A stretch of 40,495 nt of DNA from CAZWES01 sp964632395 (lineage in GTDB: Bacteria; Patescibacteriota; Gracilibacteria; Peribacterales; Peribacteraceae). Under the pieces are notes generated by a model. It did no database searches. It was not told the DNA's origin and saw nothing but the letters and a program-made list of their open reading frames with translations. The stretch is taken from assembly GCA_964632395.1 (NCBI GenBank), contig CAZWES010000009.1:1-40495 (forward strand). The letters run 5' to 3'. A program made the position numbers and the translations under genes. Below are positions 1 to 7,576 of this stretch, in pieces; within the stretch, counting starts at the first letter, position 1, and every line of letters begins with the position of its first letter.

Positions 1-96
1 TCTCAAATGTCTTACCACCCCGTCCTCTCAGTCCAGTATGTTATGGACGCATACAGCATGCTGACATCACACGACATGATGCTATCCTTAGCTCAC

Positions 97-1416
97 ATGG
101 ATCGAAAAGAGATTCTCAATTTCCACCGGCACGCCCTTGGCAAAATAAAGTTGCATTTGACCCAGCCATTAAAGACTCGCGGGGATCTTGCGATGACGTA
201 CACGCCTGGCGTTGCAGTGCCAGCGAAGGAAATTGCAGAGAATCAGGAGAAAGTCTGGAGTTATACGGGCCGAAAAAACAGAGTAGCCATCATCTCCGAT
301 GGAAGCGCAGTGCTTGGGCTTGGGAATGTTGGGCCGGAGGCGGCGCTGCCTGTGATGGAGGGGAAAGCCGCGCTCTTTAAAGAGTTTGCTGATGTGGACG
401 CTTTCCCGATCGTGCTTGCGACTCAGAATGTTGAGGAGATTATTATGACTGTTAAATCACTCGCACCATCATTCGGTGGAATTTTGCTCGAGGATATTTC
501 TGCTCCGAGATGTTTTTCGGTTGAGGAAAGTTTGAAGCGAACACTTGATATTCCGGTGTTTCATGATGACCAGCACGGCACTGCAATTGTTGTTCTCGCA
601 GCACTTATGAATGCATTGAGGGTGACAGGGCGCAGTGGCACGTCACTCCCCGCCCGAACGTGCGTTCGTACGGGCAGGCGTGACGTGCAGCGTGGAAGAA
701 TTGCAGACTCAGCCACGTCAGCAGGATCACCTTCAGCGCTGGACGAGCGTTCGATCGCTTTTTCCTCCGAAGCACGCCACAGGAGTGTCGTGCCACAAAT
801 CACCCTCTCCGGCGCCGGCGCCGCCGGAACTGCAATCACACGAATGCTCCTCTCGCAGGGATTCAAAAACATCACAGTGTGCGACTCCAAAGGAATAATC
901 AACAGGAACAGAAGTGATTTAAAGTATGTGCACAAAACATTTATCGCTGCCGCGACCAATCCGCAAAATCTGGATGGGAACCTGGCGGATGCAATCAAAG
1001 GCAGTGATGTTTTTATCGGCGTAAGCAAACCAAACCTTGTGACAAAAGAAATGATCCAGTCGATGGCACCTGATCCGATAATCTTTGCACTCGCAAACCC
1101 GGACCCGGAGATAATGCCAGCTGACGCTAAGGAAGCTGGTGCAGCAGTCGTTGCTTCCGGCAGAAGTGACCAGCCAAATCAGGTTAACAATCTTCTCGCT
1201 TTCCCGGGGATATTTAGAGGTGCACTTGATATGGGTGCTAAGGAAATTACGGAAGAGATGAAGCTCGCCGCAGCGCATGCGCTTGCAGAGTGCGTGGAAG
1301 AACCGACTGCAGAGAGAATTTTGCCGGATCCTCTGGAGAAAGGTATTACAAAAAAAATTGCGCAAGTTATCTCTTCATTCGCCACCACCCCGCAACAAAC
1401 ATGCAGCCGACTATGA
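97..1416 (+). CDS. Malic enzyme (malate dehydrogenase, decarboxylating) with an in-frame repeat insert
   Basis: Oxidative decarboxylation of malate to pyruvate and CO2, with NAD or NADP as acceptor, in the cytoplasm. The malic N-domain is clear: YTPGVA near residue 35, EGKAALFKEF near 88, EDISAP near 132 and HDDQHGTA near 156 supply the catalytic Tyr/Lys and the metal ligands. The Rossmann domain opens with SGAGAAG near 238. I chose the ATG at 97 because the family-like sequence begins there (MDRKEIL); the frame stays open upstream to an ATG at 7. From 97 the protein has 439 residues, and about 54 of these (residues 180-233) come from a repeat element lodged between the two domains, so the enzyme proper is close to the usual short bacterial form. 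The insert has no family similarity and is rich in Arg, Ser and Ala. The 3' end overlaps the tail of a convergent small gene by about 50 bp. Cofactor choice cannot be read from the sequence. Confidence 0.93.
   Translation: MDRKEILNFHRHALGKIKLHLTQPLKTRGDLAMTYTPGVAVPAKEIAENQEKVWSYTGRKNRVAIISDGSAVLGLGNVGPEAALPVMEGKAALFKEFADVDAFPIVLATQNVEEIIMTVKSLAPSFGGILLEDISAPRCFSVEESLKRTLDIPVFHDDQHGTAIVVLAALMNALRVTGRSGTSLPARTCVRTGRRDVQRGRIADSATSAGSPSALDERSIAFSSEARHRSVVPQITLSGAGAAGTAITRMLLSQGFKNITVCDSKGIINRNRSDLKYVHKTFIAAATNPQNLDGNLADAIKGSDVFIGVSKPNLVTKEMIQSMAPDPIIFALANPDPEIMPADAKEAGAAVVASGRSDQPNQVNNLLAFPGIFRGALDMGAKEITEEMKLAAAHALAECVEEPTAERILPDPLEKGITKKIAQVISSFATTPQQTCSRL
635..796. repeat. Palindromic element with hairpin ends, in frame in the malic enzyme gene
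   Basis: This 162-bp block (54 codons) is bounded by an imperfect 15-bp inverted repeat: GTGGCACGTCACTCC at the left, and the complement of GTGGCACGACACTCC at the right (one mismatch). The right end folds as a hairpin (GCACGCCACAGGAGTGTCGT region) and the left end contains a second nested palindrome (650-685). The 21 bp at the right end recur in reverse orientation at 15676, followed in both copies by the motif GCGTGGAAGAAT. This shows a dispersed family. No stop codon occurs in the host reading frame. Confidence 0.8.
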
Positions 1417-1501
1417 TAAGAAGGACTGCAACGATGTAAGCAATCAGATCGGGTTCGGCGAGGATGAGGAAACCGAATAATATGAGGAGTATCCCATTCA
1501 T
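1367..1501 (-). CDS. Small two-helix membrane protein, DUF3096-like
   Basis: A 44-residue protein made of two hydrophobic stretches (about residues 3-15 and 20-38) separated by AEPDL, with a basic end (WWRMKR). The pattern of a Leu/Ile-rich helix, a short polar turn containing Pro, then IAYIVAVLLIIVG resembles the DUF3096 family of tiny inner-membrane proteins, whose function is unknown. I chose the ATG at 1501; the frame stays open upstream to an ATG at 1567 (66 residues), but those extra residues are polar, Pro-rich and unlike the family. The gene is convergent with the malic enzyme gene and overlaps its last 50 bp. No Shine-Dalgarno sequence is visible. Confidence 0.6.
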   Translation of the reverse strand: MNGILLILFGFLILAEPDLIAYIVAVLLIIVGCMFVAGWWRMKR

Positions 1502-1582
1502 GAGCACAGATGGCCCAAACGGGGTTCGTGGTGGGATTGATGAGCGGGGGTGGAGGGAGAAGAACATATTGAACAGTTTATA

Positions 1583-1713
1583 GTGTCATGCTGAGCGGAG
1601 CGAGTCCATGCGAAAGCATGGGCGAGCGAAGACGAAGCATCAAAATGCGGATATGCTTCGTCTCCGCGCTGCGCATCCTGTTCGGATGCTTGCGCTCCGC
1701 TCAGCATGACACT
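1583..1713. repeat. 131-bp nested inverted repeat (REP-like) between genes
   Basis: The outer arms form a perfect 21-bp inverted repeat (1583-1603 and 1693-1713, core GTCATGCTGAGCGGAGCG). An inner perfect 10-bp pair, GACGAAGCAT at 1631-1640 and its complement at 1652-1661, lies inside, so the whole block can fold as a long branched hairpin. The same motifs, GTCATGCTGAGCGGAG and GACGAAGCAT, recur at 37908-37951, so this is a dispersed family. It fills the gap between two minus-strand genes and starts 2 bp past the lipoprotein stop codon. Confidence 0.85.
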
Positions 1714-1714
1714 T

Positions 1715-2125
1715 TTATTCCCCCTGCACCATCTCCTTAATAAGCTGCTTGACCTCCTCACGCACCGATTCATCCAATTGATCACCCGCAATCTGCGGAC
1801 CAAATATTCGCTCGATCTGTGCAATTGCTTCTGTGCTCCCTCCAACATAAATCACAATGCGCTTTGCAAGGTGGTAGATGTGAACCGGGCCTTCCCACAC
1901 AATTTCCTTTTCGCCGATAATTTTTCCATCCGCACTGATTTTTGCTTTATCTACAAGCGCTGCCTCCACAGAACCGTAACGGAAGTAGCGATATTCCTCT
2001 CCTGCAATTTTTCCCATCACGCTCTCGCCAGTGAAGGGAATCTCCACTGCAATCAGAGGCTCGGGTTCCGATGTGGAACACCCTGCAAAAATCATCATCG
2101 CGATAATAATCAATCCCTTTTTCAT
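1715..2125 (-). CDS. Predicted lipoprotein, function unknown
   Basis: A protein of 136 residues with a textbook lipoprotein signal: MKK, a hydrophobic stretch at residues 4-14, and the lipobox FAGC with the modified Cys at 16. The mature part begins with a short acidic linker (STSEPEPL), has a central region of predicted beta strands (residues 25-85) and ends in an acidic helix (about 110-136). I do not recognise the family. The protein should be anchored to the outer face of the cytoplasmic membrane, since CPR bacteria are thought to lack a classical outer membrane. No Shine-Dalgarno sequence precedes the ATG. The stop abuts the 131-bp inverted repeat, which may act as its transcript end. 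Confidence 0.75.
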   Translation of the reverse strand: MKKGLIIIAMMIFAGCSTSEPEPLIAVEIPFTGESVMGKIAGEEYRYFRYGSVEAALVDKAKISADGKIIGEKEIVWEGPVHIYHLAKRIVIYVGGSTEAIAQIERIFGPQIAGDQLDESVREEVKQLIKEMVQGE

Positions 2126-2192
2126 TCCGGCATAGTGTAGCGCGGATTGTAGGATATGGCATGAGATATTGCACTAAATTTCAATTAGGTAA

Positions 2193-2597
2193 ATGATGCT
2201 TTTGATGAGCAAAAAATGGATATCAGCGCTGATTTTGGCCTTCCTCTTCATGCATCCGGTGATACCTGCCAATGCAGAGGCGACAAACATCACTCGGTTA
2301 TGTGAAGTATTTGAAAGACTGATGTCGCTCCCCGCGATGCAATCACGTGGACATCTTGAGACACTGTTCAACGAATTAAATGATATTTGCCAAAATCAAT
2401 CTGGATCGTCAGTTCGTGAGCAGGGTATGAATCCATCTTTCCCAATGACTCTTCCCTCAAAAAGAAGCCCCCGCCAGGTCCCCTTCTGCCTGGATGGTTC
2501 GGAACCGCAAAACAAAGTGTGTGGTGACGCGGTACCGAGGAGTTGTACGTGGTATTGCTGGGAAAGAGGTAGGTGGGAGCTGTATCCGGAGCGGTGA
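2193..2597 (+). CDS. Small secreted protein with cysteines, function unknown
   Basis: A protein of 134 residues with an N-terminal signal peptide: basic MSKKW, a hydrophobic core of about residues 10-24, and a probable cleavage site after ANA near residue 28. The mature chain holds six cysteines (in TRLCEV, DICQN, PFCLD, KVCGD and SCTWYC), an even number that suits disulfides outside the cell. I do not recognise the family. Three in-frame ATGs (2193, 2196, 2205) could start it; AGG at 2188-2190 is a weak ribosome site that fits 2196 best. It is divergent from the lipoprotein gene, so the roughly 70-bp gap between them probably holds both promoters. Confidence 0.6.
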   Translation: MMLLMSKKWISALILAFLFMHPVIPANAEATNITRLCEVFERLMSLPAMQSRGHLETLFNELNDICQNQSGSSVREQGMNPSFPMTLPSKRSPRQVPFCLDGSEPQNKVCGDAVPRSCTWYCWERGRWELYPER

Positions 2598-2652
2598 AAA
2601 CGCCGTATATCACAAATGGTGACCCCTCCTAAAAACCTAATTTCCCTACTTG

Positions 2653-2682
2653 CCCGCCGAAGCCCCGAAGGGCGAAGGCGGG
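2653..2682. repeat. Short palindromic repeat (CCCGCC...GGCGGG family), copy 1
   Basis: The ends CCCGCC and GGCGGG pair, and an inner GCCCCGAAGGGC hairpin lies between them. A closely similar block sits at 33432-33461 and a related one at 38131-38167, so this is a dispersed REP-like family. The gap around it (2598-2697) shows no gene. Confidence 0.7.
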
Positions 2683-2697
2683 ACTCCCTAACCTCCC

Positions 2698-2985
2698 TCA
2701 TCCCCTCACCCACCTCCAAATCTGCGACGCAAAAAACGCGCCCACAACAAACACCCCACACCAAAACCAAAAAGAGCCAAGAGCCGCTGCCGCTACTTGC
2801 ATCTCACGTGTATGCAAGGCCGCAGAGGAAACCGTCGGGAAATCCCGCGTAACCTGCGTTCCTCCAATCAAAATATCCCCCACGAGTGGGACATAAATTG
2901 TGAGTGATAGGAGAAAGACGAAAGCAAGTACAAATCCTGCGAGGATTGCAAGAAGGGCGCGGAGATTCCTGCTTCCGGACTTCAC
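2698..2985 (-). CDS. Small membrane protein with two transmembrane helices, function unknown
   Basis: A protein of 95 residues that starts with GTG at 2985. A basic N-terminus (KSGSRNLR) leads into a first helix (residues 9-35) and an outside loop of about 35 residues (GGTQVTRDFPTVSS...), then a second helix (about 67-88) ends in a short basic tail. The inside-positive, outside-polar topology is convincing, but I know no family. It is divergent from rpoB; TACAAT six bases before the GTG could be a -10 box that gives a nearly leaderless transcript, though no good -35 is seen. Confidence 0.55.
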   Translation of the reverse strand: MKSGSRNLRALLAILAGFVLAFVFLLSLTIYVPLVGDILIGGTQVTRDFPTVSSAALHTREMQVAAAALGSFWFWCGVFVVGAFFASQIWRWVRG

Positions 2986-3008
2986 AGGATAATTGTAGCA
3001 CTATCTCC

Positions 3009-3036
3009 TTGACCTCAACTTTCTCTTCCTTATACT
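3009..3036 (+). promoter_or_regulatory. Promoter of the rpoB operon
   Basis: TTGACC (3009-3014) and TATACT (3031-3036) are separated by 16 bp, close to the sigma-70 consensus. The start point would be near 3043, leaving a leader of about 87 nt before the rpoB ATG at 3130. Confidence 0.6.
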
Positions 3037-3129
3037 CTCCTCGTTCCCGTCAAGACTTTGATTGCGTTGAGAGATGACGGATTTGCGACTTTTCTAGGTC
3101 GTTATCCTCATCCTTCACGTTTTCTCATC

Positions 3130-6100
3130 ATGTCTCCATCAAAAAAGAAGACCACAAAAAAAACTAAAAAGCCTCTCAAGAAGAAGGCTGTTAAGAAGAT
3201 AGTGAAGAAAAAACCAGTTAAGAAGACGCCAAAGAAAAAAGTAGTCAAAAAGCCCGTGAAGGCCCAGAAAAAAACTGCTCCAAAAAAAACTGCACCCAAA
3301 AAATCTGAAACGAAGCCCAAGGCAAAGAACGTGCCGCGCAGGAAAGCTGGTGCTACATATAAATTCAAAGAGGATAAGACAATCATCCCTTCTGATGAGG
3401 TTCGTTTGCCAAGCATGAGGGGGGGGACGCCCAGCGCTTTCAAAAATCTACCGGAACATCTTCAGCCAAAACGAATCGTGGACGGGCGCGTATTTATGAC
3501 AGATGAAATCTCTGACGATTCCGACTTGCCACCACTTATCACAATCCAGCTGCAAAGCTACAGATGGCTGCTTGGGGAGGGAATTTCGGAGCTAATGCAG
3601 GAGATCAGTCCAATTACGGATTTCTCCGGACGCAAAATGGAGATCCATTTTTTGGGGCACTCATACGATCCGCCAAAGTACGATCCGGATACATGCCGCA
3701 GAAATAATCTAAGTTTCGAATCAGCACTCAAAGCTACGACTCAACTCATCAACAAAGAAACCGGGGAAATTAAAGAGCAGGACGTGTTCCTGGGCTCTAT
3801 TCCTCTGATGACGAATAAAGGCACGTTTATCATTAACGGAATTGAGCGTGTGGTAGTAAATCAGCTTGTTCGCTCCCCCGGAGTTTTCTTCCGCCAAATG
3901 CCGGAGAATCCAAAATTCCACGGAGCAAAGATAATTCCAAAACGAGGTGTTTGGCTGGAAGTGGAAACGGATAAAAAAGGAATCATCACATGCAAGATTG
4001 ATCGAAAGAGGAAGATCCCTGTAACACAATTACTAAGAGTGTTCGGTTACGATACTGATGAGGAAATCCTTAAACTGTTTGAAGATGTATCGCCTGATGA
4101 ACAAAACAGCATCCAGATAACTCTTGATAAGGACCCCATCCGAACTGTGGAAGATGCCTACCAAAGCATTTACAGAAAGATTCGCCCAGGCGACCTGGCA
4201 ACTCCGGATAACGCCAAACAGCTTATCGATGGCCTTTTCTTTGACTTTAAGAAATATGATATGGGCCAAATCGCGAGGTATAAGATGAACAGGCGCTTTG
4301 GGTTGAACACTCCGAATGATGAACAGAATCGTGTTTTTCAGGTGCAGGACTGGGTGGAAATTCTGCGCGAACTTGTAAAACTAAATAGCGGAGAAGGAGT
4401 TGCAGATGATATCGATCACCTGAGTAACAGGAGAGTGAGATCTGTGGGTGAACTTGTTCAGAATAAGTTCAGAGTAGGACTTGTAAGAACGGAAAGAATT
4501 ACGAAGGACAGAATGACTGTGATGGATCTGGAAACCGTCACGCCGATGCAATTGATTAACTGCAGACCAATTACCGCTGCAATGCGCGAGTTTTTTGCAA
4601 GCTCTCCGCTCTCGCAGTTCATGGATCAGACCAATCCCCTCTCGGAACTTGCACATAAAAGGAGGCTCTCTGCCATGGGCCCCGGAGGACTTTCGCGCGA
4701 GCGCGCAAGCTTTGATGTTCGTGACGTGCACACAAGCCACTACGGAAGAATCTGCCCGATTGCAACACCGGAAGGTCCGAATATCGGTCTTGTTGTTCAC
4801 CTGGCAAGCTATGCAAGAGTGAACGAATATGGTTTTCTGGAAACTCCATATCGTGAAGTTTCGCAAACTGTGAAGATGAATGCAGATGCTCTTATGGGCC
4901 GCATGATGGGAGAAACGATTCGTGAAGGAAGAAATGTGGTAGCTCGCGAAGGCGAAGCTGTGGATAAGAAATCGGTTGCAAACAAAGTTGTATCCATCCT
5001 AAAAAAAGAGAAAAGGAAGGAAATTCCGGTCAGAGCATATGCAACAGGAAAAGTAATCTGCGTGGATGCAGATCAGGAGAGGCGCATCACTGCAGCACAG
5101 GCAAGCACTCTAACAAACGAGATTGGTGAATTTCTTAAGAACCGTGTTTCCGCAAGAAAAGCAGGTGAACCGCTGATAGCGGATGCTGGTGAAATCACCC
5201 ACATGGATATGTCTCCAAAGCAGATCCTTTCTATTTCCACTGCTCTAATTCCATTCCTGGAGCATGACGATAACACCAGAGCATCAATGGGTACGAATAT
5301 GTTGCGTCAGTCAGTTCCCTTGATTAGACCTGAATCTCCGATCGTTGGTACGGGGATGGAGAGCATTGCAGCAAGAGCGGCAGGGCATGCCACAATCGCA
5401 GAAGAGCCCGGTAAGGTAACTTATGCAGATGCAGAAGAGGTGACTGTTGTTTACGGATCAGGTAAAAAAGCTACTCACAAATTGGGCGTATTCGAGCGCA
5501 GCAATCAGGCAACTTGTTTCCATGCTGTCCCAAAAGTTCGTTCGGGAGAAAAGGTAAAGAAAGGACAGGTTCTTGCAGATGGAGCTGGAGTCGAAGGTGG
5601 TGAATTGGCACTCGGCCGTAACCTGCTCGTTGCCTACATGTCGTGGGGCGGCTACAACTTTGAGGATGCCGTTATTCTTTCCGACCGCATTGTTACTGAT
5701 GGACTCTATGACTCAATTCACATCGAATCGTATGTGACTGATATGCGAGATACAAAACTTGGGCCGGAAACCATTACGCGTGATATCCCAAATGTTGGTG
5801 AAGCGAAATTGAAAGACCTTGATGAGGACGGAGTTGTGCGTCTTGGCGCAACAGTGCACGAAGGCGATATTCTTGTTGGAAAAATCACACCAAAAGGAGA
5901 AACTGAGCTAACCCCCGAAGAACGGCTTCTGCAAGCCATTTTTGGTGACAAAGCGAAGGATGTAAAGGATTCCTCTCTCAGACTCCCCGGTGGCGAAGGA
6001 GGAAAGGTTGTCGGTATTCAGATATTTGACCGATCGGAAGGTGTTGATCTTCCAACCGGAGTTATCCGACAGGTGAAAGTTTACGTTGCACAGACAAGAA

Positions 6101-7059
6101 AGATCCAAGTTGGTGACAAGCTTGCAGGGCGACACGGAAACAAAGGAGTTGTTTCTCGCGTTGTACCGCAGGAGGATATGCCGTTCCTGGAAGATGGAAC
6201 TCCGGTCGATATTATTTTGAATCCGCTCGGAGTTGCTTCCCGTATGAACATCGGTCAGATTCTGGAAACCCACCTTGGGTGGGCAGCGCAAAAACTCGGC
6301 ATCAAATTTGCTTCTCCATCTCTAAATGGAATGACGACCGAGCAGATTGGTGACTTTATGGAAAAAGCAGACCTGCCGCGCGACGGGAAAGTCCAGCTTT
6401 ACGATGGACGAACCGGAGAGGCTTTTGACCACAAAACCGTGGTTGGAATCGTATACATGCTCAAGCTCCTTCACCTTGTGGAAGATAAGATCCACGCACG
6501 ATCAGTCGGGCCATATTCGCTCGTAACGCAGCAGCCTCTTGGAGGAAAAGCTCAGCACGGAGGACAGAGGTTCGGAGAAATGGAGGTGTGGGCACTCGAG
6601 GCATACGCCGCAGCACACACACTGCAGGAGATGCTGACGATCAAGAGTGACGATGTAATCGGCCGCTCGCGTGCATATGAGTCTCTCGTTAAAGGTGAAG
6701 AAATCAAAAAGCCGAGCACTCCGGAATCCTTCAACGTGCTTCTGCAGGAATTGAGGGCTCTTGGTCTTAAGCCAGAACTTCTTAAGTTTAAGGATGAAGT
6801 TGAGCCGGAAGAGCGCGTGACGATTGAAGAAGGTGAAACCGAAGTTGTTGAACTCGAGACAGAGGCTGATAAAACAGAAGCGGAAACTGTGCCGGAGGAG
6901 GACAAAGTTTCGGATCTTAAGGAAACAGGTGAAGAAACAGCTGAAAAAGTTCAGGCAGGGATCGAGGAAGGAGAGGTTGATAAAAAAGAAGGCGGACAAT
7001 CCATGGAATCTGAACTTAAAGAACACGTCGTTTCCGAAGATGCGCAGGAAGCCGCCTGA
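3130..7059 (+). CDS. rpoB: RNA polymerase beta subunit
   Basis: Core subunit of RNA polymerase. Diagnostic segments are intact: the rifampicin-pocket region (LSQFMDQTNPLSELAHKRR, about residues 492-512), GRICPIATPEGPNIGL, HGNKGVVSRVVPQEDMP, and the C-terminal clamp anchor GGQRFGEMEVWALEAY. The ATG at 3130 is preferred over the upstream open frame because the promoter fits it. From there the protein has 1309 residues. The conserved core is flanked by two low-complexity tails: about 70 residues of almost pure Lys/Pro/Thr/Val at the N-terminus, resembling a histone H1 tail, and about 90 strongly acidic residues after about 1220. Neither belongs to the usual family. The gene heads an operon with ssb, rpoC, rpsL and rpsG. 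It ends with TGA, so TGA is read as stop. Confidence 0.98.
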   Translation: MSPSKKKTTKKTKKPLKKKAVKKIVKKKPVKKTPKKKVVKKPVKAQKKTAPKKTAPKKSETKPKAKNVPRRKAGATYKFKEDKTIIPSDEVRLPSMRGGTPSAFKNLPEHLQPKRIVDGRVFMTDEISDDSDLPPLITIQLQSYRWLLGEGISELMQEISPITDFSGRKMEIHFLGHSYDPPKYDPDTCRRNNLSFESALKATTQLINKETGEIKEQDVFLGSIPLMTNKGTFIINGIERVVVNQLVRSPGVFFRQMPENPKFHGAKIIPKRGVWLEVETDKKGIITCKIDRKRKIPVTQLLRVFGYDTDEEILKLFEDVSPDEQNSIQITLDKDPIRTVEDAYQSIYRKIRPGDLATPDNAKQLIDGLFFDFKKYDMGQIARYKMNRRFGLNTPNDEQNRVFQVQDWVEILRELVKLNSGEGVADDIDHLSNRRVRSVGELVQNKFRVGLVRTERITKDRMTVMDLETVTPMQLINCRPITAAMREFFASSPLSQFMDQTNPLSELAHKRRLSAMGPGGLSRERASFDVRDVHTSHYGRICPIATPEGPNIGLVVHLASYARVNEYGFLETPYREVSQTVKMNADALMGRMMGETIREGRNVVAREGEAVDKKSVANKVVSILKKEKRKEIPVRAYATGKVICVDADQERRITAAQASTLTNEIGEFLKNRVSARKAGEPLIADAGEITHMDMSPKQILSISTALIPFLEHDDNTRASMGTNMLRQSVPLIRPESPIVGTGMESIAARAAGHATIAEEPGKVTYADAEEVTVVYGSGKKATHKLGVFERSNQATCFHAVPKVRSGEKVKKGQVLADGAGVEGGELALGRNLLVAYMSWGGYNFEDAVILSDRIVTDGLYDSIHIESYVTDMRDTKLGPETITRDIPNVGEAKLKDLDEDGVVRLGATVHEGDILVGKITPKGETELTPEERLLQAIFGDKAKDVKDSSLRLPGGEGGKVVGIQIFDRSEGVDLPTGVIRQVKVYVAQTRKIQVGDKLAGRHGNKGVVSRVVPQEDMPFLEDGTPVDIILNPLGVASRMNIGQILETHLGWAAQKLGIKFASPSLNGMTTEQIGDFMEKADLPRDGKVQLYDGRTGEAFDHKTVVGIVYMLKLLHLVEDKIHARSVGPYSLVTQQPLGGKAQHGGQRFGEMEVWALEAYAAAHTLQEMLTIKSDDVIGRSRAYESLVKGEEIKKPSTPESFNVLLQELRALGLKPELLKFKDEVEPEERVTIEEGETEVVELETEADKTEAETVPEEDKVSDLKETGEETAEKVQAGIEEGEVDKKEGGQSMESELKEHVVSEDAQEAA

Positions 7060-7071
7060 ATAAGTTTGTCA

Positions 7072-7099
7072 GTTTTTAGTTGTTAGTTTTTAGTTCCCT
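7072..7099 (+). repeat. 28-bp spacer repeat (TTAGTTGTTAG type), copy 1
   Basis: A 28-bp AT-rich block with the core TTAGTTGTTAGTTTTTAGTT lies between the rpoB stop and the ssb start. The identical 28 bp occur after fusA at 17962-17989, and an inverted partial copy is at 18018-18048. It supplies the whole rpoB-ssb spacer, including the region where a ribosome site would be expected. Confidence 0.85.
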
Positions 7100-7112
7100 A
7101 CCCATCTCTATC

Positions 7113-7550
7113 ATGAAATCCGTGAACAAAGTAATCCTCCTCGGCAACGTAACACGTGATCCTCAACTTAAAGAGACGCAGGGCGGGCAGTCCGTTGTGA
7201 CTTTCGGCCTCGCAACAAACAGGGTTTGGAAAGATCCGAATGGCGAAAAGCAGTCGCTCCCCGAGTACCACAACCTTGTTGCATGGGGAAAACTTGCCGA
7301 GTTTATTAACGAGAATGTTACAAAGAGCAAACCTCTCTTCATTGAGGGGTATTTGAAGACCAGGAGTTGGGATAGCCCGGAAGGAACCAAAATATTCAGA
7401 ACGGAAGTTGTGGTGGATAACATCATCTTGGTTGGCCCAAGACCGGAGAGTGCAAATGATGTCGTTGCTGCTAATACTTCGGAGGAGATGCAACCTGTGA
7501 CTGCAGATGTTGAACCTACAGAAGAAGAAATTGCTGCCCTTTCCGTATAA
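7113..7550 (+). CDS. ssb: Single-stranded DNA-binding protein
   Basis: Coats single-stranded DNA in replication and repair. One OB fold: it opens with SVNKVILLGNVTRDPQ and continues with GGQSVVTFGLATN, LVAWGKLAE and a strand with FIEGYLKTRSW, all typical SSB positions. I chose the ATG at 7113 (145 residues), which gives the family start; an earlier in-frame start would add hydrophobic residues encoded by the repeat. The acidic tail (about residues 115-145) is short and ends EEEIAALSV, lacking the DDDIPF-like tip that normally docks partner proteins. Lying between rpoB and rpoC is unusual. No Shine-Dalgarno sequence is visible. Confidence 0.95.
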   Translation: MKSVNKVILLGNVTRDPQLKETQGGQSVVTFGLATNRVWKDPNGEKQSLPEYHNLVAWGKLAEFINENVTKSKPLFIEGYLKTRSWDSPEGTKIFRTEVVVDNIILVGPRPESANDVVAANTSEEMQPVTADVEPTEEEIAALSV

Positions 7551-7576
7551 CAACCCCCAATATTCCCCATCACCAA

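Noticed and set aside
561..1028. Open frame of 155 codons antisense to the malic enzyme gene
   Set aside because: It lies fully over a recognised enzyme and crosses the palindromic element, which tends to be open in several frames.
4600..4700. Rifampicin-resistance changes in RpoB
   Set aside because: The pocket residues match the sensitive type except for a Leu-to-Met exchange in SAMGPGG, which is too mild to claim resistance.
3130..7059. Possible TGA=Gly code as in Gracilibacteria
   Set aside because: rpoB and the malic enzyme gene end with TGA at the expected family ends, and no conserved protein has in-frame TGA.
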